DNA of 6,537 nt, from NCBI GenBank assembly GCA_937967345.1, contig CALBTN010000277.1, forward strand, positions 1 through 6,537, given 5' to 3'. Positions within the stretch are counted from its first letter, which is position 1. Every line of letters begins with the position of its first letter. The notes beneath the pieces were generated by a model that ran no database searches, was not told the DNA's origin, and saw nothing but the letters and a program-made list of their open reading frames with translations. A program made the position numbers and the translations under genes. Below, piece after piece: positions 1 to 5,646 of this stretch. The DNA is from an uncultured Rubrivivax sp. (GTDB taxonomy: Bacteria; Pseudomonadota; Gammaproteobacteria; Burkholderiales; Burkholderiaceae_C).

Positions 1-1
1 C

Positions 2-571
2 TCGCACGGCGCGCTGATGCGCTTTTATGCCGGCTACGCGTCGCCGGTGCCGATCGACCGCTACGAGGCGCTGGACACGCTGATCGAATCGAGCATCGAC
101 CAGCCGGGGCGGCGCGTGCTGGTCGACCTGGCGGCACAGACCCACGAGCCGCTGGCGCGCTGGATGGACGACTCCGGCGTGCTCGACTTGGCCGACGTGT
201 CGGGGCTGGCGCTGCACTACTGGCACGTGATGGACGCCGGGCGCGACTCGGTCGACCTGCTGGCCAAGCTGCTTGACCGCTTCGGCCACCGGCTGCGCTA
301 CGTGCTGGTGCGCAACCAGTTGCGCGGCGACGACTTCGGGCTGCTCGAACGCTCGGGCCAGCTCGAGCGTGCGCTGGGTTTCGGCGCGAAGCTGGTCGAC
401 ATCAAGCACCTGCACGACGGCCTGATGCAAAAGATCGACGCCGCCAACAGCAACTTCTGGGCGGCCAAGAACGCGGCCGAAGGCGGCGGCAAGCTCGGGC
501 TGATGGAGCGCCAGCGGCTGAAGCTGTGGCTGGCCCACGCCTACGCCGGGCTCGACGCGGCGGGCGTGTGA
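2..571 (+). CDS. C-terminal part of a possible P-loop (ParA/mobilization-like) ATPase, 5' end outside window
   Basis: The reading frame is open from the first bases of the window to a TGA at 569-571, giving at least 189 residues. The first ATG (17) has no Shine-Dalgarno and the frame continues upstream, so the gene most likely starts outside the window. The visible part is soluble, with no membrane segment or signal peptide. A stretch reading RVLVDLAAQTHEPLARWM resembles the hydrophobic beta-strand plus Asp of a Walker B region in ParA/MinD-type ATPases. The later YVLVRNQL strand resembles the strand before the base-binding region of that fold. The C-terminal third is rich in charged helices. 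Any Walker A motif would lie upstream of the window, so the family call is an inference from partial resemblance. The frame itself is well supported by codon composition and length. The next gene on the strand begins 134 bases downstream. Confidence 0.6.
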   Translation, partial: SHGALMRFYAGYASPVPIDRYEALDTLIESSIDQPGRRVLVDLAAQTHEPLARWMDDSGVLDLADVSGLALHYWHVMDAGRDSVDLLAKLLDRFGHRLRYVLVRNQLRGDDFGLLERSGQLERALGFGAKLVDIKHLHDGLMQKIDAANSNFWAAKNAAEGGGKLGLMERQRLKLWLAHAYAGLDAAGV

Positions 572-577
572 AGCGCA

Positions 578-614
578 GGTGAATTTGTCACACGCCGGCC
601 AGCGCAGATTCACC
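578..614. repeat. 7-bp inverted repeat upstream of the LuxR-type gene
   Basis: GGTGAAT (578-584) and ATTCACC (608-614) are perfect reverse complements separated by 23 bases. Inside the left arm is a smaller imperfect dyad, GTGA (579-582), five bases, TCAC (588-591), which resembles a CRP-type half-site pair but with spacing 5 instead of 6. There is no T-run, so it is not a typical intrinsic terminator for the preceding gene. It may be an operator for the downstream regulator gene. That function is inference. Confidence 0.35.
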
Positions 615-636
615 CCCTGAGCGCGGGCCGCCGGCC

Positions 637-642
637 TAGGCT
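637..642 (+). promoter_or_regulatory. Weak -10-like hexamer (TAGGCT) upstream of the LuxR-type gene
   Basis: TAGGCT matches the TATAAT consensus at the first two positions and the last, and is among the less GC-rich hexamers in this gap. No convincing -35 hexamer is visible 16-18 bases upstream. If used, transcription would start near 649 and give a leader of about 57 bases, placing the 578-614 inverted repeat upstream where an activator could bind. Support is weak. Confidence 0.18.
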
Positions 643-705
643 GTGGCCCATCGGATGGCCGCCACGCGGTGGCCGCCGAGCTGCAGGACAACAAGGGGGG
701 TCATC

Positions 706-1404
706 ATGCTGGACATGCCCACGAGGGCCACGCTCGACAGGGTGCCACCGCCATGGCGCCCGCCGCTGCCGCCGCGCGCAGCGGCCGACACCGCGTCGAC
801 GCTGGCGCGCTGGTACGAGCTGATGCTCGACGAGATCGACTACGGCGTGCTGCTGCTCGATGGCAGCGCGCAGCTGCTGCACATGAACCACGTCGCGCGC
901 TGCGAGCTCGACGATGCGCGCCACCCGCTGCTGCTGCTGGGCCGCCAGCTCGGCACGCGCGACCCGGCCGACCGGCTGCGGCTGCACGACGCGCTGCGCG
1001 CCGCCACGCAGCAGCGGCTGCGCCGGCTGCTGCTGCTGGGCCAGGGTGGCGACCGCGTCGCGGTGTCGGTGGTGCCGCTCGAGGCCAACGCCAACGCCGG
1101 CCAGCTTGCGACCCAGCTGTCGCTGGGCAAGCGCCAGATGTGCGGCGAGCTCGCGGTGCAGTGGTTCGCGCGCAGCCACGGCCTGACGCTGACCGAGGCG
1201 CGCGTGCTCGGCTCGCTCAGCGAAGGGCTGCACCCCACCGAGATCGCGGTGCGCCATGCAGTGGGGCTGTCGACGATCCGCTCGCAGATCGCCAGCATCC
1301 GGCTCAAGACCCATTGCGACAGCATCGGCGCGCTGGTGCGCCAGGTGGCAGCGCTGCCGCCGCTGGTGGGCGCGCTGCGCGGCACCGCACGCGGCGTGGC
1401 GTGA
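706..1404 (+). CDS. LuxR-family HTH transcriptional regulator with PAS-like N-terminal domain
   Basis: Predicted 232-residue cytoplasmic DNA-binding regulator. The ATG at 706 is chosen because AAGGGGGG (693-700) lies five bases upstream; an in-frame ATG at 643 has no such site and would add a low-complexity tail. Residues 1-30 are Pro/Arg-rich. Residues about 38-126 look like a single PAS-type sensor (the YGVLLLDGSAQLLHMN stretch is a typical PAS beginning). Residues about 158-215 form a GerE/LuxR-type helix-turn-helix: LTLTEARVLGSLSEG is the first-helix signature and GLSTIRSQIASIRLKT the recognition helix. There is no receiver domain with a phosphorylatable Asp and no obvious autoinducer domain, so the signal is unknown. 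The protein has many CTG-encoded leucines. A Crp/Fnr-type gene follows 136 bases downstream on the same strand, and the two regulators may serve a shared circuit. The family call is firm; targets cannot be read from the sequence. Confidence 0.85.
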   Translation: MLDMPTRATLDRVPPPWRPPLPPRAAADTASTLARWYELMLDEIDYGVLLLDGSAQLLHMNHVARCELDDARHPLLLLGRQLGTRDPADRLRLHDALRAATQQRLRRLLLLGQGGDRVAVSVVPLEANANAGQLATQLSLGKRQMCGELAVQWFARSHGLTLTEARVLGSLSEGLHPTEIAVRHAVGLSTIRSQIASIRLKTHCDSIGALVRQVAALPPLVGALRGTARGVA

Positions 1405-1417
1405 AGCCGCCGCGACG

Positions 1418-1439
1418 CGCGGCCGGCCGCGGCGCGGCC
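1418..1439. repeat. 14-bp GC-only palindrome with a third arm, after the LuxR-type gene
   Basis: CGCGGCC (1418-1424) is followed directly by its reverse complement GGCCGCG (1425-1431), then, after one base, by CGCGGCC again (1433-1439). It lies 14 bases past the luxR-type stop codon. The arms could pair in alternative ways in RNA, but no T-tract follows. In DNA this GC-rich the pattern could be chance. Confidence 0.3.
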
Positions 1440-1522
1440 CGCTGGCCGAGGCGTGCGCGTTGGCGTGCGGCGTCGGCGCAGGCGCGGTCAGCGCCGGCAC
1501 TGGCGCGCGCGCCGCAGCCCGC

Positions 1523-1528
1523 TACGAT
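1523..1528 (+). promoter_or_regulatory. -10-like hexamer TACGAT for the Crp/Fnr-type gene
   Basis: TACGAT matches TATAAT at four of six positions and ends 12 bases before the ATG at 1541. Transcription from it would start near 1535, leaving almost no leader. This fits the absence of a Shine-Dalgarno before that ATG. The -35 region (CTGGCG at 1500-1505, spacing 17) is a poor match, so an activator may be needed or the assignment may be wrong. Confidence 0.35.
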
Positions 1529-1540
1529 GCGCGGCGCATC

Positions 1541-2188
1541 ATGCCCACGCCAGCCGCCGCCGACCCGTTCTCGATGCTGAGCGAGCCGCTGCTTTCACTG
1601 GCGCGGCGCGGCGAGGTGCGCCACTACCGCAAGAACACGCTGCTGATCGAAGAAGGCGACCACGGCGACACGCTGTACGTGATCCTGGCCGGGCGGCTGC
1701 GCTGTTTCGCCAGCGGCGACAAGGGTCGCGAGATCACCTATGGCGAGTACGGCCCCGGCGAGTACCTGGGCGAGATGAGCCTGGACGGCGGGGCGCGCTC
1801 GGCCAGCGTGGAGACGCTGCAGCCCAGCAGCTGCGCGGTGATCACGCGCACGACGCTGCGCCAGCACATCGCCGAGCACCCCGACTTCGCGTTCGAGCTG
1901 ATCGCCAAGCTGATCCGGCGCGTGCGCGCGGCCACGTTCAGCGCGCGGCAGCTGGCACTGAACGACGTGTACGGGCGGCTGGTCGAACTGCTGAACGGCT
2001 TGGCCGAGCCCCGCCCCGACGGCACCCGCGTCATCGCGCGGCGGCCGACGCACCAGGAGATGGCGCACCGCCTGGGCTGCTCGCGCGAGATGGTCAGCCG
2101 CCTGATGGCCGACCTGGCGCGCGGCGGTTATGCGCAGGCACACGATGCGCAGCTGATCCTGCGCCAGCCACTGCCCAGCCGCTGGTAG
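1541..2188 (+). CDS. Crp/Fnr-family transcriptional regulator
   Basis: Predicted 215-residue cytoplasmic dimeric regulator, close to the usual family length. Residues about 12-110 form a cyclic-nucleotide-binding-type beta-roll: VRHYRKNTLLIEEGD, then LYVILAGRLR, then GEYLGEMSLDGGARSASVE, where E78, R86 and S87 occupy the phosphate-binding positions of cAMP-binding relatives. Residues about 111-140 form the dimerization helix. Residues about 141-205 form a winged HTH with THQEMAHRLGCSREMVSRLM; R182, E183 and R187 line up with CRP R180, E181 and R185, predicting a TGTGA-like half-site. There is no N-terminal cysteine cluster, so an FNR-type iron-sulfur oxygen sensor is unlikely. The ATG at 1541 is the first in-frame start fitting family length; it lacks a Shine-Dalgarno and lies just after a -10-like hexamer. 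The bound ligand (cAMP, another nucleotide or none) cannot be told. Confidence 0.9.
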   Translation: MPTPAAADPFSMLSEPLLSLARRGEVRHYRKNTLLIEEGDHGDTLYVILAGRLRCFASGDKGREITYGEYGPGEYLGEMSLDGGARSASVETLQPSSCAVITRTTLRQHIAEHPDFAFELIAKLIRRVRAATFSARQLALNDVYGRLVELLNGLAEPRPDGTRVIARRPTHQEMAHRLGCSREMVSRLMADLARGGYAQAHDAQLILRQPLPSRW

Positions 2189-2222
2189 ACCGGCTCGGCG
2201 CCGCAAGCACACAGCCGCTGCC

Positions 2223-3179
2223 TCACCGCGCGGCGGTGCTCGGCGGCGGCGGCCCGAAGCGCTGCGTCGGCTTGGGCGCGCGCGCGTACAAGGGCTCGAC
2301 CTTGGGCAGCGCCAACTCGATGTCCTTGATCCGCGTCGGTCCCTTCGGGTGCGTCGACAGAAACTCCGGCGGCCCGCCCTGGCTGACCTGGCCCATCTTC
2401 TGCCACAGCGTGACGGCCGCGGCCGGGTTGTAGCCGGCGCGTGCGGCCAAGTCCATGCCGACCAGATCAGCCTCGGATTCGTCGTCGCGGCTGAAGGTCA
2501 GCGTCAGCAGCTGCTCGCCCAGGCCGGCCACCAGCCGGCCGGTGTTGCCCAGGCCGAGCAGCGCCGAACCCAGCTCGACCGCGCCGCGCGTGGCGTAACT
2601 CTTGCCGATGCGCTCGCGCGCGTGCTCGCGCAGCGCGTGGGCCATCTCGTGGCCCATGATCATCGCCACCTCGTCGTCGCTCAGCTGCAGCTTGGCCAGG
2701 ATGCCCCAGAAGAACGCGATCTTGCCGCCGGGCATGCAAAAGGCGTTGATCTCCGGGCTGCCGATCAGCACCACCTCCCAGCGCCACTGGCTGGCGCGCG
2801 GGTTCCACGCCGGGGCGAACGGAATCATCCGCTTGGCGATGTAGCGCAGCCGCAGCAGCTGCGGATGGTCGTCCGGGGCGAGCGCGCGCTTTTGCCGCGC
2901 CTGGTTTTGCATCTGCACGAACTGCTGCGCGGCAGCCTGCTCGACCTGGTCGGCCGGCACCAGCTTGGCAAAGCTCGAACGCTTGCCGACGTCGATGCCC
3001 TCGCCGGGCGCACCGGCATTGGCGCTCTTGGGCGTGCCGCACGCGCCCAGCGTGCCCAGGCCGCCGCCGGCCAGCAGCCCCAGCGACAAGCGGCGCCGGC
3101 GGTGCAGCGCGCAACCGCAGCCATGGGCGTGCAAGGCGGGCGGCAGGTCGGCATCGGTGACAAAAGGAAGCTGGCTCAT
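2223..3179 (-). CDS. M48-family zinc metalloprotease, predicted lipoprotein
   Basis: Predicted 318-residue envelope protease. The zinc site is HEMAH (177-181), with the third ligand probably E234 in ESEAD (234-238), as in M48 proteins. STHPKGPTRI (275-284) matches the conserved STHP segment near the C-terminus of bacterial M48 proteins such as LoiP/YcaL/BepA. The N-terminus has four arginines (27-30), a hydrophobic stretch and a lipobox L-G-A-C ending at C47. This indicates lipidation, and Gly at +2 favours the outer membrane by the Lol rule. The arginine run followed by LSLGLL resembles a Tat signal, though an ordinary Sec lipoprotein is equally possible. The start at 3179 is the first true ATG; a GTG at 3233 would only lengthen the n-region. 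The Shine-Dalgarno is weak. The family's likely role is turnover of misfolded envelope proteins. The gene lies 69 bases after ampG and ends 34 bases from the convergent crp-type gene. Confidence 0.9.
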   Translation of the reverse strand: MSQLPFVTDADLPPALHAHGCGCALHRRRRLSLGLLAGGGLGTLGACGTPKSANAGAPGEGIDVGKRSSFAKLVPADQVEQAAAQQFVQMQNQARQKRALAPDDHPQLLRLRYIAKRMIPFAPAWNPRASQWRWEVVLIGSPEINAFCMPGGKIAFFWGILAKLQLSDDEVAMIMGHEMAHALREHARERIGKSYATRGAVELGSALLGLGNTGRLVAGLGEQLLTLTFSRDDESEADLVGMDLAARAGYNPAAAVTLWQKMGQVSQGGPPEFLSTHPKGPTRIKDIELALPKVEPLYARAPKPTQRFGPPPPSTAAR

Positions 3180-3200
3180 GGTGTGCTGCGATGCGGGTGG

Positions 3201-3220
3201 GGCCGGGTCGGTTCCCGGCC
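3201..3220 (-). other. GC-rich hairpin between ampG-like and M48 genes
   Basis: GGCCGGG (3201-3207) and CCCGGCC (3214-3220) form a perfect 7-bp stem with a 6-base loop. It lies in the 69-base gap after the permease stop codon and before the protease start. No U-run follows on the transcribed (-) strand, so it is not a classical intrinsic terminator. It could instead pause transcription, protect mRNA ends or tune protease expression relative to the permease. The pairing is seen; the role is inference. Confidence 0.4.
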
Positions 3221-3248
3221 AGACGGCCCGCACTGTTGAGGCCCGACT

Positions 3249-4811
3249 TTAGTCGTCGGCCGCGCCCAGCGTCGCCGGGTCGACCTCGAGCGAGCGCACG
3301 CTGGCGCGCATCCACCCCAACATCACCAGCGCCGGCAACGCGGCCACGGTGCTGACGATGAAAAAGCTGGGCCAGCCGATCGATTCGGCCAGCACCCCGG
3401 CCAGCGGCCCGACCCACACCCGGCCCACCGACGCGAAGGCGCTGAGCAGCGCGTACTGCGTGGCGGTGAAGCGCTGGTTGCACAGGCTCATCAAGAAGGC
3501 GACGAAAGCCGCGGTGCCCATGCCGCCCGACAGGTTCTCGAAGGCGATCACCATCAGCAGCCCGCCGTCCACCGGCGTGGGCGCGCTCAGCTGCACGAAG
3601 CCCCAGTCGAAGGCCGGCAGCACCAGCCCCGGCATGACCCCCTTGCCATTGACCGCCAGCCACCAGAAACCGAGGTTGCTGGCCATCTGCAGCAGCCCGA
3701 ACAGCAGCAGCGAGCGCCACAGCCCGAGCTTGAGCATCAGCACGCCGCCCAGCAGCGCGCCGGCGATGGTCAGCCACAGGCCGATGACCTTGTTGACCAC
3801 GCCGACCTCGGCCGGGCTGTAGGCCATGCTCTGCAGCAGGAAGGGCGTCATCAGCGAGCCGGCGAAGGCGTCGCCCAGCTTGTAGAGCACGATGAAAGCC
3901 AGGAAGCCGAGCGCGCCGCGCTGGCTGAAGTAGCTGCGCAGGCCGCCGAGCAGCGTCTCGAAGCGCGCGCGCCGCGCCACCCAGGCGGCCAGCGGCAGCG
4001 TGAAGCCGATGCCCAGCAGCAGCGTCAGCAGGTTCTCCCAGCGCGTCTTCAGCGTGGCATTCAAGGCGCTGCCTTCGAGCAGCGGGCCGAGCAGCGCGTG
4101 CGCCAGCGGCGGCGCGAAGCGCTCGCTGAGCAGATAACCCACGGCCACCGCGGCCAGCACCGCGACGAAGCCGATGACGTCGTTGCGCGCCGCGCTCGGC
4201 TTGACGTCCGGCATCGGCACCTTGGGCAGCAGCAGCGCCGACACCACGGCCGCGCCGAACATCAGCGCCGCCATCAAGCGGTAGACCTGCGGCCAGCTCC
4301 AGCCGCCGCCTTGGGTCGGGTCGGTCCAGATCAGCGCGATGCCGCCCGACAGGATCATCGCCAGCCGGTAGCCCATGACGTTGAGCGACGAGCCCAGGCC
4401 GCGTTCGCGCGAGGGCAGCAGGTCGGTGCGGTAGGCGTCGATGACCACGTCCTGCGACGCCGACATGAAAGCCACCGCCACCGCCAGCAGCGCGAAGGCG
4501 CGGATCGCCGTGCCCGGCGGAGTGGCGGCCAGCAGCAGGAGCGCGAGCCCGAGCAGCGCCTGCGTCAGCACCAGCCAGCCGCGGCGCCGGCCCAGCCACG
4601 GCAGGTCGAAGCGGTCCATCAGCGGCGCCCACAGGAACTTGAAGGTGTAGGGCAGGCCGACCAGGCTCAGGAAGCCGATGGTCGCCACGTCCAGCCCTTC
4701 CATGCTCAGCCAGGCCTGCATCGCCTGGCCGGTGAGCGCCAGCGGCAGACCGCTGGCGAAGCCGAGCACGGCGACCACCGCCAGGCGGCGCAGTGCGGCC
4801 AGGCGCTGCAA
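3249..4811 (-). CDS. ampG: AmpG-type muropeptide permease (MFS transporter)
   Basis: Predicted inner-membrane transporter of 520 residues, near E. coli AmpG (491). AmpG proteins import anhydro-muropeptides for cell-wall recycling and thereby influence AmpR/AmpC beta-lactamase induction. Diagnostic segments are GFASGLPLALTG in the first membrane helix, GLPYTFKFLWAPLMDR (52-67), SQDVVIDAYRTDL (119-131) and LYKLGDAFAGSL (309-320), with many hydrophobic helices throughout. A hydrophilic stretch near 245-265 separates the two halves. The start is uncertain. TTG at 4811 is chosen because AGGGGG lies nine bases upstream, inside the end of hepT. An in-frame GTG at 4829 would overlap hepT by 14 bases and has a poorer ribosome site. 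An ATG at 4949 would add 46 non-homologous-looking residues. The first ATG downstream would remove helix 1. It lies four bases after hepT and is likely co-transcribed with it. The AmpG-like family is firm; substrate is inferred from the family. Confidence 0.9.
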   Translation of the reverse strand: MQRLAALRRLAVVAVLGFASGLPLALTGQAMQAWLSMEGLDVATIGFLSLVGLPYTFKFLWAPLMDRFDLPWLGRRRGWLVLTQALLGLALLLLAATPPGTAIRAFALLAVAVAFMSASQDVVIDAYRTDLLPSRERGLGSSLNVMGYRLAMILSGGIALIWTDPTQGGGWSWPQVYRLMAALMFGAAVVSALLLPKVPMPDVKPSAARNDVIGFVAVLAAVAVGYLLSERFAPPLAHALLGPLLEGSALNATLKTRWENLLTLLLGIGFTLPLAAWVARRARFETLLGGLRSYFSQRGALGFLAFIVLYKLGDAFAGSLMTPFLLQSMAYSPAEVGVVNKVIGLWLTIAGALLGGVLMLKLGLWRSLLLFGLLQMASNLGFWWLAVNGKGVMPGLVLPAFDWGFVQLSAPTPVDGGLLMVIAFENLSGGMGTAAFVAFLMSLCNQRFTATQYALLSAFASVGRVWVGPLAGVLAESIGWPSFFIVSTVAALPALVMLGWMRASVRSLEVDPATLGAADD

Positions 4812-4815
4812 CGGT

Positions 4816-5166
4816 CTAGGCCCCCTCACGCGCGGCAAGGGCCTTGACCAGGGCTTCTTCGACCGTAGCCAGGCTGCTGGCTGCCGTGCGGTACAAGGTC
4901 TCCTGCTCGATGCGCTCGTAGCCGTGGGCAAGGATGTTGCGCAAACCAATGATCTGCCGCCACGGCACTGCGGTGATGGCGGCGCGCTCGGCCTCGCCGA
5001 GCCGCTGTGCCGCTTCGCCCAGGTTGATGAACAGCTTTTCGGTCGCCAGGTTCAGGATGCGGTTGGCGGCGAACACCTCGAGCGTGTGGTCGGCCGCGAT
5101 CACGCGCAGCTCGCGCACGAAGCCCAGCATGTCGGCCAGGTGCGCCGGCGCCCGGTCGACACTCAT
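4816..5166 (-). CDS. hepT: HepT-like HEPN-domain toxin (DUF86 family)
   Basis: Predicted 116-residue cytoplasmic, mostly helical protein, typical in size for minimal HEPN/DUF86 proteins. The diagnostic RX4HXY motif is intact: R76, H81 and Y83 in RNILAHGY. In characterised HepT toxins Arg and His form the RNase site of a dimer, and the Tyr is AMPylated by the partner MntA to neutralise the toxin. The upstream part contains the family's helices (NRILNLATEKLFINLGEAAQ and following). The ATG at 5166 overlaps the last codon and stop of mntA as ATGA, so translation is probably coupled, and no independent Shine-Dalgarno is seen. The stop (TAG, 4816-4818) is four bases before the likely TTG start of ampG. 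All motif residues are present, so an active toxin is expected. The RNA target cannot be read from sequence. Confidence 0.93.
   Translation of the reverse strand: MSVDRAPAHLADMLGFVRELRVIAADHTLEVFAANRILNLATEKLFINLGEAAQRLGEAERAAITAVPWRQIIGLRNILAHGYERIEQETLYRTAASSLATVEEALVKALAAREGA
4821..4826 (-). promoter_or_regulatory. Shine-Dalgarno AGGGGG deciding a TTG start for ampG
   Basis: On the - strand AGGGGG occupies the last coding codons of hepT and ends nine bases before TTG (4811-4809). It is the best ribosome-binding match among the candidate ampG starts. Its position suggests ribosomes finishing hepT could help ampG initiation. Start choice remains inference. Confidence 0.5.
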
Positions 5167-5477
5167 GCGCTGGCGACCACCGGATACACCGGCCGCAGCT
5201 GAGGCTCGATCGCGCGCCGCCGGTACGGGTTGTCGAGGATGCCGGGGAAAGCGAGGTCCACCGCCCGCCCATCGAACACCTGCGACAGCGCGTCGCGCAG
5301 GTCGACCAGTTCGAACGCCCCCGGCGAGCGCCCCGGCGTGAATTCCACCAGCAGATCGACGTCGCTGTCGGGCCCCTCGCGCCCCAGCGCGGCGGAGCCG
5401 AACATGCGCAACGTGCGCACGCTGTAGCGGCGGCACAGCGCGTCGATCGCGCGCTGCTGCTGTGGTGACACTTGCAT
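5163..5477 (-). CDS. mntA: MntA-like minimal nucleotidyltransferase antitoxin
   Basis: Predicted 104-residue minimal nucleotidyltransferase of the polymerase-beta superfamily. The catalytic GSX10DXD motif is exact: G27-S28, then D39 and D41 (GSAALGREGPDSDVDLLVEF). A third acidic residue, D74 in RAVDLAF, fits the third metal-binding carboxylate. In established MntA/HepT systems this enzyme transfers AMP from ATP to the tyrosine of the toxin's RX4HXY motif and blocks its RNase activity. It is shorter than the Shewanella MntA (about 139 residues) but normal for short members. The ATG at 5477 is the only reasonable start. It has no Shine-Dalgarno and lies seven bases after a -10-like GATAAT, suggesting a leaderless mRNA. 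The gene precedes hepT with an ATGA overlap, the usual antitoxin-first order. Confidence 0.93.
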   Translation of the reverse strand: MQVSPQQQRAIDALCRRYSVRTLRMFGSAALGREGPDSDVDLLVEFTPGRSPGAFELVDLRDALSQVFDGRAVDLAFPGILDNPYRRRAIEPQLRPVYPVVASA

Positions 5478-5483
5478 CGCGCA

Positions 5484-5489
5484 ATTATC
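5484..5489 (-). promoter_or_regulatory. -10-like hexamer GATAAT for mntA-hepT
   Basis: On the - strand GATAAT matches TATAAT at five of six positions, an AT-rich island in very GC-rich DNA. It ends six bases before the mntA ATG, so transcription would begin at or next to the start codon and the mRNA would be leaderless. No clear -35 hexamer is seen 17 bases upstream (GCGGCG). Confidence 0.5.
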
Positions 5490-5646
5490 CGGCGGCGCCT
5501 GCCCTGCGCCGCCGCGGTCGCCCCGAAGCTGCGGCAGGCAGCAGCGAAGTCAGCGCCTGGTTGCGCTCGAACAGCAAAGCCACGCGCTCGGCGTCGGATT
5601 TGAAGCTGCCCGGCTTCGCGCCGTCGGCGGCATCGCAACCGGGCAC
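5485..5646 (-). pseudogene. Unassigned small reading frame or gene 3' remnant between cysA and mntA
   Basis: One - strand frame is open from the cysA stop to a TAA at 5485-5487, with a possible GTG start at 5646 (53 residues). The middle (GAKPGSFKSDAERVALLFER, then NQALTSLLPA) has coding-like composition, mostly G or C at third positions, and reads like a helical protein end rather than random GC-rich translation. The tail is Arg/Gly/Ala-rich. There is no good ribosome site and no start that would give a normal domain. I do not recognise the family. It may be the 3' stump of a gene disrupted when the downstream TA module arrived, or noncoding sequence. The TAA overlaps the mntA -10-like region. 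Confidence 0.25.
5490..5514. repeat. 9-bp inverted repeat abutting the mntA -10 box
   Basis: CGGCGGCGC (5490-5498) and GCGCCGCCG (5506-5514) are perfect reverse complements around a 7-base centre. The repeat lies directly upstream of the -10-like hexamer and covers the promoter spacer and -35 region. It could be an operator through which the TA module represses itself, or an RNA stem ending transcription from upstream on the - strand. No T-run follows except the short AATT in the -10 region. The geometry is seen; the role is inference. Confidence 0.45.

Noticed and set aside
17..19. ATG at 17 as the true start of the leftmost gene
   Set aside because: No ribosome-binding site precedes it and the frame stays open to the window edge, so the gene most likely begins upstream.
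926..1042. Repeated CTG-CTG-CTG-CTG-GGCC runs in the LuxR-type gene
   Set aside because: They are leucine codon runs in two separate helices or strands of the sensor domain, not a DNA repeat with its own role.
610..1500. A 296-residue open frame on the - strand
   Set aside because: It is antisense to the LuxR-type gene, low complexity, and without recognisable motifs.
2189..2222. Possible bidirectional terminator between the convergent crp-type and M48 genes
   Set aside because: Only a short CGGCGCCG palindrome is present, with no adequate stem-loop and no T-run on either strand.
2467..4632. A very long (721-residue) open frame on the - strand overlapping both ampG and the M48 gene
   Set aside because: It is a shifted frame of two well-supported genes; the translation is Arg/Ala/Gly-rich without domains, typical of GC-rich shadow frames.
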